Below, piece by piece: positions 24,001 through 34,700 of a stretch of DNA of 64,000 nt. The notes below the pieces were generated by a model. The model did not search any database. It worked only from the letters and a program-made list of their open reading frames with translations, and had not been told where the DNA came from. Both the position numbers and the translations under genes were made by a program. Position 1 is the first letter of the stretch. Each line of letters starts with the position of its first letter. Source of the DNA: Congeria kusceri (taxonomy: Eukaryota; Mollusca; Bivalvia; Myida; Dreissenidae); the NCBI GenBank assembly GCA_027627225.1, contig CM051024.1, positions 77,861,504 to 77,925,503 on the forward strand, read 5' to 3'.

Positions 24001-24035
24001 CGAGTGCGGCTGTATAGGGTATACAGCCGCACTCG
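24001..24035. repeat. Perfect 15-bp-stem hairpin
   Basis: CGAGTGCGGCTGTAT, a 5-nt spacer (agggt), then its exact reverse complement. It lies about 150 bp left of the 44-bp array. Confidence 0.8.
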
Positions 24036-24185
24036 TCACTGAGGGTCACTGGGTACAAAGGACTTACCAATTCCTTGACAATTACATTGGAATTTACACT
24101 ATAGAGTACTTGTGCTAAGGATTGTGCTGCAATTGACAGGTTGTTATTAAGTTGATTACCACGCTTACTCTCCTGCTCAGGTCAG

Positions 24186-25203
24186 TCTCCGTAAACAACG
24201 TTTACAGAATACGAATGTCAAAATATCATATCCGTTAGACAACGTTTACAGAATACGAATGTCAAAATATCATATCCGTTAGACAACGTTTACAGAATAC
24301 GAATGTCAAAATATCTTATCCGTTAGACAACGTTTACAGAATACGAATGTCAAAATATCTTATCCGTTAGACAAAGTTTACAGAATACGAATGTCAAAAT
24401 ATCATATCCGTAAGACAACGCTTACAGAATACGAATGTCAAAATATCATATCCGTTAGACAACGTTTACAGAATACGAATGTCAAAATATCATATCCGTT
24501 AGACAACGTTTACAGAATACGAATGTCAAAATATCATATCCGTAAGACAACGTTTACAGAATACGAATGTCAAAATATCTTATCCGTTAGACAACGTTTA
24601 CAGAATACGAATGTCAAAGTATCATATCCGTTAGACAACGTTTACCAGAATACCAATGTCAAAATATCATATCCGTTAGACAACGTTTACAGAATACGAA
24701 TGTCAAAATATCATATCTGTTAGACAACGTTTACAGAATACGAATGTCAAAATATCTTATCCGTAAGACAACGTTTACAGAATACGAATGTCAAAATATC
24801 ATATCCGTAAGACTTACAGAATACGAATGTCAAAATATCTTATCCGTTAGACAACGTTTACAGAATACGAATGTCAAAATATCATATCCTTTAGACAATG
24901 TTTACAGAATACGAATGTCAAAATATCTTATCCGTTAGACAACGTTTACAGAATACGAATGTCAAAATATCATATCCGTAAGACAACGTTTACAGAATAC
25001 GAATGTCAAAATATCTTATCCGTTAGACAACGTTTACAGAATACGAATGTCAAAATATCATATCCGTAAGACTTACAGAATACGAATGTCAAAATATCAT
25101 CTCCGTCAAACAACGTTTACAGAATATGACTATAAAATACCATCTCCGTCAAACAGCGTTTACCGAATACGAATGTCAAAATATCATCTCCGTCAAACAA
25201 TGA
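24186..25203 (+). repeat. 44-bp satellite array (~23 units)
   Basis: Head-to-tail units of 44 bp built on 'caacgtttacagaatacgaa' and 'tgtcaaaatatc'. Variants alternate 'atcatatcc'/'atcttatcc' and 'gttag'/'gtaag'. Two units (about 24810 and 25072) lack 'acaacgttt'. The last three are diverged ('atctccgtcaaac'). As 44 is not a multiple of 3, each long ORF simply reads three units in three frames. The repeats abut with no spacers, so this is not CRISPR. Confidence 0.95.
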
Positions 25204-25268
25204 CGTCATTGCTTTCTGAATAGCAGAATGCATTGTTACTTAAATCTCGTAGATCGGTCGATTGCGAA

Positions 25269-25277
25269 AGCAACAGC

Positions 25278-25308
<31 letters not shown>
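25269..25308. repeat. (CAA)n microsatellite, 3' tail of LINE D
   Basis: About twelve CAA units. On the LINE strand it reads (TTG)n right after an AATAAATG block, as expected for a simple-repeat LINE tail. Confidence 0.8.
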
Positions 25309-26651
25309 TTTATTTCAGCAATAAAGCAATACAAAAAGCTTCTAGCATACAATAATAAATTAATCAACTACTTCTGGTTAAGATTGCTGTAATTGTTAGC
25401 GGAATAAGGAGGAAGCAAAATAATAATCGTGCGGAGGTCTATTAATCTTGTGAAATATTTAGTGTTACATTTTAGTGTTACTATTACCATGGTGATATAC
25501 CTTGATTGAATAGAAGCAATAACACTTATTAATTATCATATGCTTTATAAAATATTAAGAATGTTGATAATGTCATTTCTAAATAATATATCAACAATAT
25601 ATGAAGTACAACCATTTGTTTTCAAAATATTAAGAATGTAGATGTTATCATAAGCAAACAATGTATGAAGTACAGGTATTTTATGTAGACATATAGGGAT
25701 TTTAACAATTTACGCGTAATGCCTTATGTTACAGTATATGGTATTTTAGAGCATTTATAAATAACACTAACATAATAAGTCTAAGTGTGATATAATTACA
25801 TACAATGAATAAATGTATTAATAATACCATAATAATACAAGTTTGTACATTAACCTATAAATATATATTAGATACCTGTATATAATAACAAACATTATAA
25901 AATACAAGAACAATATATACAAAGACAATACATGCAATGATATGCGTGTTTGTTATAACGCATCTGTAGTGTCTAGCTGCAGTGGACAATGAATGAAAGT
26001 ACTGGACATTAACATAAATTACAAAAATATACATTTTTTTCGTTTCAATACAACGTGTTTCTTATCGACTATATTAGGGAAACAAACTACAATAATTAGT
26101 AACGTATAAGTTCTTCTCTTACAATGTTTGCATGGTTTAAATTTAGTTATAGTTGGCCATCTACAATAGTAAGGTTTGAAATATTTTCATCTCAGCCGGG
26201 TGGGAATAAAGAGGACAGGTTAGCATAACATGATTTTCGTTTTCTATTAAATCGGAACTACATATTTTACATTCTCTGTCTGCTCTTTCTATGTTATAGT
26301 AGCGTCCTTGTTCAATTTCTAGACTATCTGAAGATAGTCTGAATTTACGCAAAGCTATTTTGTATTTATTTTGTTTTACTATGTGTAAGTAAGGTTCGAA
26401 TTAAAAACTAGTTTTAAACATATGCAATATGTGTTTACTTTACAAGATTGATTAATATTTCTTTGCCAGTTTTGTTTGAATTGATTTCTTGAGTTGTATG
26501 GTATCTAATGTTATTGTAATGGTGTCTTGATTTATCCATAGCTCTGTGAGTCCCTGTTGTTCCAACATTTCTTTTATTTGTGATGCCCAGATATTATATT
26601 ATAATTTATTCCGTTATCTGCATCTCTTTTTTGCATAAGATATACCTTTTT

Positions 26652-28134
26652 AGCTCACCTGAGCACGAAGTGCTCGTTGAGCTATTGGTATAGGGGACCT
26701 CTCCGGCGTCGTCCGTCGTCTATTGTCCGTCGTCCGTATGCCGTCAACAATTTGGACCGTTATCGCGAAAAATACTACATTTTTTATTCAATCTTGACCT
26801 TACTTGCACAGTTTGTGTATGACCATAAAATCTTGGATGGGATTGTTATTGGGTCAGAGCACACCAGTCCACCAGAGTTATTGCCCCCTTTTCGTGCAAA
26901 AAAGTGCAAAAATGCTCTTTTCCAATGTATAGACTTTATTTTCCACCCAATCTTAACCAAACTTTCACAGTTTGTGTTTGACCATCAGATCTCAGCATAC
27001 GCCAACAATGGGCCAGATCGTGTTTCAAACACCAGAGTTATTGCCCTTTGTTTATTAAAAAAATATACAAAAATGGACATTATTCAGGATAGAGTCTTCA
27101 TTTTTCATCCAATCTTCACAATCTTGCGCAGTTTGTCTATTACCATGAGATTACAGTTGAAATCGAATATAAGCAAGATCATAAAAGAAACACCAGAGTT
27201 ATTGCCCTTTGTTTGTGAAAAAAAAATGCAAACATTGACATTATTCCGGATAGATACTTCATTTTTCATCCAATCTTCACCAATCTTGCAAAGTTTGTGT
27301 ATGACCATAAGATTAAAGGTGAAGTTGAATATAAGCAAGATCAGACCAGAAACACCAGAGTTATTGCCCTTTGTAAAAAATATATGCAAAAATGGACATG
27401 ATTCAGGATAGATACTTCATTTTTCATCCAATCTTCACCAATCGTGTACAGTTTGTCTATGAACGTAAGACTACAGGGGAAGTCGAATAAAAACATTATC
27501 GGGCCAGAAACACCAGAGTTATTGCCTCTTGTGTTTTGGAAAAAAAACATCAACAAGTTATCAATGATTGGCTTGCACACACGATTTTTTATTCAATGTT
27601 GACCAAACTTACGCAGTTTGTGTATCACCATAAAAATTGATTGATAAAATTTGATATCCAACAGTTGCAAGACTTGCATGCAGTTATTTGTACATGCACC
27701 ATTGATGTCTTCAGAGCCTGCATTAACATCATTTATCATCATCGGACTGGAAATTATCAAATAAAAAGCAAAACTTGACCTTATAGCAAAGCCATCTCAA
27801 GTATTGCATTGCAGCTAGTTCTCCAAAACTGTCTGCGAAAAAGACATCGAAATCTACTGTTTCTGCATTTTCCAGAATTGTCACTGATGTAATGAAAAAG
27901 GGTCAGGTAAGAATATCCAGAAAAATGATTTGAGAACCATTAGCAAAACCACCGCACATCCACTACCCAACTCGTACTTCGCCTATTGCGCTAACCCATG
28001 TTTTAAATCAAATTGATCCTATCCCCCTTTGTGTATTGTTCAGATATCTTAATTTTCAAACCTGTCACAACAGTATGGTCTTCATCTGTAACAGTTTTCA
28101 GGTGAGCACTTTGGACCATCATGGTCCTCTTGTT
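26652..28134 (+). mobile_element. AGCTCACC...GGTGAGC repeat element with ~160-bp internal tandem units
   Basis: Begins AGCTCACCTGAGCAC and ends with CAGGTGAGCAC...GGTCCTCTTGTT, giving short inverse ends. The interior repeats a block of about 160 bp ('caccagagttattgcc', 'ttcatccaatcttcacc', 'cagtttgtgtatgacc') at least five times. The long ORF 26677-27411 only reads these units. It splits LINE D, so it is the younger insertion. I recall this as an abundant bivalve repeat; the mechanism of mobility is unknown to me. Confidence 0.7.
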
Positions 28135-29637
28135 ATTATACTGTTTTCCTTTAAATTTTAAAATTTTATCCAGTATCGAAACATAATAATTTTTCGGTGT
28201 TCATACAGTGGTATTCTGCCAAGTTCACCGTACCAGCCCATTAAGATAGTTTATGTTTTTACACATAGTAATTTTTTAAAGATAGTTTATGTTTTTACAC
28301 ATAGTAGTTTTTTTAAGAGCTTCGAAATGATTTGTTCAATTTTATTTGCCTTATGTTGACCACATACTTCAGTGGAATAGTTAAGAATGGGAGATATTAA
28401 TTCATGAAATAATTTTAATTTTTCTTTTGTTTGACATTCGTCCTGATTAAAAACGGGAAAAAGTTCATGCATTGCTCTTGATGCGTGTTGTGAGATACAC
28501 TTTTGAGTTCTGCTCCAGTTTCCGTTTTTAAACAAATAAACCCCTAAATATTTCATGGATGTGACCACTTCAAGTGTTTCGTTGTGTAAGAAGACATCAA
28601 TATTTGTATGTCTAGGGCTTTTTTCCAAATATCATTACTTTTGTTTTTGATGTGTTTATCTTTAATTTCCATGTATTTCAGTACACCTCAATATATTTTA
28701 ACATGGAGTGTAATGCGGTGTGTGATGGTCCGAATAAACCTGATCATCTGCCTAAAGTGTCAGAAATAATTGTATTTCATTGATTGAAAATACATCATTA
28801 ATATTCGAGTGAATATTATTTAAAATATCGTTTACGAACACCATAAACAGAAGAGATGATCCACAGTCGCCCTGTTTTACTCCTTGGTGTGAGTACAAGT
28901 ACATGGTGTCCGATACCTCGTTATTGTTTTTGTACTTCGGATTTAACAGAGGAGTACATAACTTTAATAGCATTTACCATTTTGGTGCTTGTATTTTGTA
29001 AGATAAGGTTTTGCCATAGGAATGGAAGATTGAATTTATGATAACATTTTTCATAATCTATAAATGCGCTGTATAGCTTCTGTCTGCTGCGGATTACTTT
29101 GGATATTAAAGCCTGTAATACGAAAATGCAGTCGGTAGTGCTTTTATCCTTTTGATATTCAAACTGATTTTTTATTATTGTTTCGTTTTTTTTCTGTCCA
29201 TATTGTAAGACGGCTGAAGAGAATCTGTGAATATATTTTAGCTAGTAAATTTTTGACTGGTATGCCTCTATAATTTTGGCTAAATTAGGGTCACCAAAGC
29301 AAGTAAGAACATGTGATCTCCAGACAATACATGTAAATGTTGACGAATTTATTTTTATTTTTACATGTAAAAGTAGAAAGGTATATAGGGCGTCACACTA
29401 TAAGATATTTATTTGGGTTATTAATTTCATTGCATGTATGTATATTCTTTTTTTATATTTATATCAGCATTTTATAAACTTGTAAAACTATTTTTTAATT
29501 TTAAACTTTTAAAATATTTGTATGTGCGCTTAAAGTTCCATCTCACAAATTTTCTTAAACATCGGGTTTTGACATTCGATAACATCACGATGAACTTATT
29601 CCTCAAATATTCAGTGGACATATAATAAAGAATAAAT

Positions 29638-29706
29638 GTTGATTAAAGATAAGTTTATTTAGCGAGGCTTAGAAAACCTGAACCAAATAAACTTATCATT
29701 AATCAA
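29638..29706. repeat. Long imperfect hairpin
   Basis: GTTGATTAA.GATAAGTTTATTT on the left and AAATAAACTTATC.TTAATCAAC on the right pair almost completely around a loop of about 22 nt. Confidence 0.75.
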
Positions 29707-30091
29707 CACTTACCTGATATGATATTTATCCCATCTTTTTTTGAATTTATTTTGATGATAAACAAAACAAAAAACACTCTAAATATTACGAAAAACATAA
29801 AATGACGTCACGAAAATCAACAAGATGATGTCATTAAAGTTTATCCCACGGGGTGTTATTTCGTCAATGCAGGCTTGATGATGGGATAAAAGTCATTAAT
29901 CAACACTTACCTGATATGATATTTATCCCATCTTTTTTTGAATTTATTTTGATGATAAACAAAACAAAAAACACTATAAATATTACGAAAAACATAAAAT
30001 GACGTCACGAAAATCAACAAGATGATGTCATTAAAGTTTATCCCACGGGGTGTTATTTCGTCAATGCAGGCTTGATGATGGGATAAAACTG
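29698..30091. repeat. 197-bp tandem duplication
   Basis: Two nearly identical copies start at 29698 and 29895 ('attaatcaacacttacctga'), differing by about one base over most of their length. Each includes a CRE-like TGACGTCA. The 81-codon ORF on the minus strand runs through copy 2 and is not otherwise supported. Confidence 0.9.
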
Positions 30092-31600
30092 AATCGTTTT
30101 GTAACGTCGTCTTGGCGCACATGAAAATTATATTGACCGACTCAATATCCATTCACAATTAACACACATCTGTTAGTTTTAAGGTAGAAAGCCCCTAATG
30201 GGACTTTTTTCAAACCTTGACTGTCTTATTATCTTTGATCATTAAATCTATTATGAGACTAAACTGTGAAATATAAACAAAATCTAACCACATGTTTTGA
30301 CAAAAATGCGATTTTTGTTATAACCCCTCATTTTTCTACTTCAACCTAAAATTTTGATGGGGTACACTTACAAAAATGACTGACATATTGTCAAAACGTA
30401 TTTTATGTATTCCTGAATAGCTTTAATTTATACGTTAAAGATGTATCTTATGAAAACGTATAACAAACATAATCACTAAAGTTGACCAACAATACTTATG
30501 ACATTAAATTTGGCTAAGCATATGGTAAAAAAACATCAGATTTCATTACAGTAAAAATACGCTAAACACCAATTTTTGTATTTTATTAAAACTTTTATTT
30601 CATAGTTTGTCAAAATCAGTAATACCAAAATATAATATAACCTTATCTGAGAGTAAAAAGGTATAAATTGACATAGGTTCACCACAAAAATCTCAAGGTA
30701 CGACATTTGGAGTGAAGCAATCATATGTTATTTAAAAAATGAAAATAATGAAAAATAAGACAAGTAAAAAAGCAAATATTTTCCTTCTATGTTAAAATAT
30801 TTTTTCTCTTCTAATTATAATCTAATAGCAGTATCGATATTAAATGAATTATTTTTGCATAAATGTTAAAGAGATAGTGTTTTGTGTAAACATTTTAAAT
30901 ATAAATGTAACTAGCTGAGGTTCACATATCCTTGGTTACCAAATTCAGAAAAAGAATAAACATTTTTTATAAGTGTGTGTTTCAAAAAATTCCATTGATA
31001 TTTTCATTACATTGGGTTAACAAGAGTTTTAACAAACTGGCAAATCTTTGTGATAACTTCATAACTTCTTCTTGGAGCTTGTGACTATTGGTAAAATGTC
31101 ACTGTTTTTGGATAAAAAGGTGTCTCTTAGACCATTCTCATCATTTTGCCGATGTTTTTTTACAGCGGTAGATCTCGTCAAAATTCCTCAGTGGAACAGG
31201 TCCAAGTTTACACAATGAACAGTAATTTAAATTATCCAACAGAACACCAAACTCGATCACCCGACGTCCCACTCTCCACCCATCTCGACTGACTCTTTTT
31301 CCAAGTTTTTGGTGCGAATGAATGTTATTTCACAGCAAGGAGCACGTATCTCCTGCACGCAGATATGTTTTTATATACGAATAATTATGTTTAATAATAC
31401 TAATAATCCTCGGACGTTTATTTTTAACTATTTTAACTTTAGTGTAATGAAATACACCAGACATATCGCGAAAATGTCATGATTAAATGTAAACAGAAAT
31501 TCCCAACAATTACGTTATTTGAAGGTATTCCCCATGCCAGAGTACCATGTTTTTGTTCAAACTACATTTTTAGTTTCATCTTTAAACACAAATAAGCATT
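30092..31600. other. Non-coding stretch downstream of the GT92 gene
   Basis: 1.5 kb of AT-rich DNA with no coding, RNA or array signal that I can support. Confidence 0.45.
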
Positions 31601-31647
31601 TCTTTAACACATTTATTCGAAAATAACTTAACATTCGAAAAGTAATG

Positions 31648-31653
31648 TTTATT
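31648..31653 (-). terminator. Candidate poly(A) signal of the GT92 gene
   Basis: AATAAA on the minus strand about 100 bp past the stop at 31754. Another lies at 31612-31617. Confidence 0.45.
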
Positions 31654-31753
31654 TCGTGAAAATAATGTCTGTTTCGGATCAGATCGATTAGATTTACGGT
31701 TAGTGGCGAATGGGCCGAAGTTAACCGATATTTCGCGAGTATTTCCGAAGTCA

Positions 31754-34700
31754 TTAGGAATCTGTGGTCATTTTAACAGTAAACTGCCTTTGGACTTTAG
31801 CAACATTGTTATTTATTCCGTCCGCCAGTCGAGCCACGATTGGGTACTCATACCTCCTGAAATCTTCACAGACCCGTTTGTCCTTTCCAGAAAACATCTG
31901 CGCATTCCAGTCGGATCTCCGCTTTGTAGGCCCATTCCAGGAACCCCTGCAGGCGCGATAATGGTGGACGACGATTTTATCATCGGTTAATTTGCACATT
32001 CTTGAACGAAAAATGTTATATTAAGTGAATAATGTATTAATTTCTGTAATTATTGATCAGGAGTCAATAAATTAAATGTTCCGTTTTAGTTTTTTTAATA
32101 TTGTTATATGATTGACCTACTAATCGATATATTTCAAAAACTGCATTTAACGAAATGTATTAATAAAAAAAATATAATTGACCTAACAGTTAAAAACTGA
32201 CTCCAAATGTATTCATACTCTTGATATCCTGGCAAAGGATCAAAGCCATGATCTAATGACGTTCCATGCTTCACTCTGCTTGGCATGAGGATATACCGCT
32301 GGGCATCAACGAACGGCAATGTACCGTTGATATTGGAGCCAATGAAACGACTCGCCTTGGGGTGGGTAGGCGCCCATGAATTCATATGCATCGATGATTT
32401 AAACTGGATTCCTGCTACTGTTGGGCGTTTTATGAAAAATATCTTATGTTAAACCTGTAAACAAGAATATCAGAATGTCTATGAAACTGATGGATGCGCT
32501 TTGTCAGTTGATGTGAATGAAGGTTAAGATATTTCTAAAAATTTAAAACGAAAATACCCTATTTTGAAATCAAAACTGCATGAACTGCATGAACAATCAT
32601 CGGACCAAAACCAGAATGATCATATAATATACACGTGTCTTCTTAGTTGGGATGCCACACACAAACCTTCATTGAATTCGAGCATTTAGTTGCTGAGAAT
32701 CAGCGTGGAAATAACAATATGCTATAAAATCATATCTATAATCAACGGGCAAAGACTCGCTGAAAACTTCACTTCACTCAATTGAGACATGAGTACCTTA
32801 GATCTGGGACGGAAACGAAAGTGTACTGTTCAAATGTCATATTTATAATAATAAGGGCAATAACTCCTTGGAAATCATCAGAACAGAAAGACCTAACAAT
32901 ATGGACATGTCCTTTTGGTCCTATTTTTATTTTAAAAAAGCGCAATAGCTCCATGAAAAATCAGGTAGGGACGCTGCATATAAAGTTTCAATGAATAAGA
33001 GTTGTTAGTTCCGGAGAACTAACAACTAACGGGCAGAAACGAAAATATTCTATTAAATTTTCATATTTTTTATATAGAAAGTGCACCTACTGACAAATTA
33101 TCAGACCGGAACGTCATAACAATATGCACATGTCCTATTGGTCGGGAAGCTGCATACAACATTTCAAGGAATTCTTGAATTCGAGTTATCAGTTCTCGAG
33201 ATATCGCACGGAAACTAAAATATTCTGTTAAAATGTCACATTCTTAATTGTACATGGGCAATATAAAGTAGTGCTGAAAATATCAATATTATGGCATTAT
33301 TTTTTATGATTTTACTGGCGCTAGATACTAAATGTATAATGTATCAGATCGATGTTTGAATGACCAAACGCAAAAAAAGACATACGAGCCATGCAAGCTA
33401 CAATATAAACGCTCAAAAATAAAGGTTGACCTGTGGCAAATGAAACATTTGATTACTACAGAAATATCGTACATGTTGTTTATTTGTAAATGACGTTTGC
33501 GTAAAACAAATGTTTTTGACTCTATAGTGGTTTGTTTTATAGGTTATTGGCCATATTTAAAAAAAGAAAGAAAAAAAGGGGTGTAAATGTGATTTATGTG
33601 TATGTTTTTTTTTACTCACAAACCTCGGCATCCACGACCCCTTCAATTGTGGAACACACAAAGCTCGGCATCCACGACCCCTTCAATTGTGGAACACACA
33701 AAGCTCGGCATCCACGACCCCTTCAATTGTGGAACACACAAAGCTCGGCATCCACGACCCCTTCAATTGTGGAACACACAAAGCTCGGCATCCACGACCC
33801 CTTCAATTGTGGAACACACAAAGCTCGGCATCCATGACCCCTTCAATTGTGGAACACACAAAGCTCGGCATCCACGACCCCTTCAATTGTGGAACACACA
33901 AAGCTCGGCATCCACGACCACTTCAATTGTGGAACACACAAAGCTCGGCATCCACGACCCCTTCAATTGTGGAACACACAAAGCTCGGCATCCACGACCC
34001 CTTCAATTGTGGAACATTTGGCACCAGGAATTCATCGTTGTCGAGGACTGTAGCATACTTGTAGACGCTGGACCTGGCTTGGAAGTCAGATATATGCACC
34101 TGCATATCGTTCCATTTCTGATTGTCTTCGGTCATGAAATGCCTCTTATTGGGTCCTGATGCTAAAAACAGAATGCAGTGTGAGTTTTTTTCATTTTATG
34201 ATCCAAACCTTAGCTCTTTATTATTAGTTTTATTTATTTCTATTTAATACGCATTATAATTTATTTGTTATATTATTGTAACAATAAAACCTCTCAAGGG
34301 TTGCCACAATTTGTTATATATGGACCCAATGGAAAAAGGATTGTATAGTCCTTTTTGTGTCATCCATTGAATTATTTTGCAATCATGGTATTATTCCTAT
34401 TCTTAACAATGTAGTTTTTCCATAATTTTTACTCACATTTTACCACAATAGATAATAGCCATAATATAATAATATTTTTTACATCTTATATTATGTCTTT
34501 AACTTTCAAATATGTATTTATTGTGTTAATTTATATATGGATTGTTTAAATGCTTTTGTTTCTTGTTTTGTTCTACTATGCCATGCTCTTGTAACATATT
34601 CTAAATACAACGATATTTATATAATAATAAAACTATAATTCGTACCCTACTTCCTTATCTAAGTAATGCATTTAAATAAAATATAACATTTTAAAGTTAC

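Larger units (their letters stand above)
25265..29400 (-). mobile_element. Non-LTR retrotransposon (LINE D) split by a nested insertion
   Basis: Read on the minus strand: an RT block with NQFEYQKDKSTTDCIF and LYSAFIDYEKCYHK (about 29.05-29.2 kb), GVKQGDCGSSLLFMVFVNDI (about 28.87 kb), a thumb region with MKYLGVYLF (about 28.54 kb) and a YGELGRIPLY remnant (about 28.23 kb). The pol is then interrupted by the repeat at 26652-28134. It resumes with WASQIKEMLEQQGLTELW (about 26.55 kb) and ends in a CKIC...H...C knuckle (about 26.25 kb). A 3' tail of about 0.9 kb ends in (TTG)n, seen as (CAA)n on the plus strand at 25269-25308. Frames are broken throughout. Confidence 0.82.

Noticed and set aside
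24186..25203. CRISPR array
   Set aside because: The 44-bp repeats abut directly with no unique spacers, and the genome is eukaryotic.
26677..27580. 244-residue plus-strand ORF and minus-strand ORFs of 79-94 codons
   Set aside because: They read tandem ~160-bp units of a mobile repeat; no domain.
33623..34016. Coding repeat protein on the plus strand (ORFs of 101-187 codons)
   Set aside because: A 40-bp unit gives the same open reading in all three frames. The coding evidence is on the other strand (GT92 exon).
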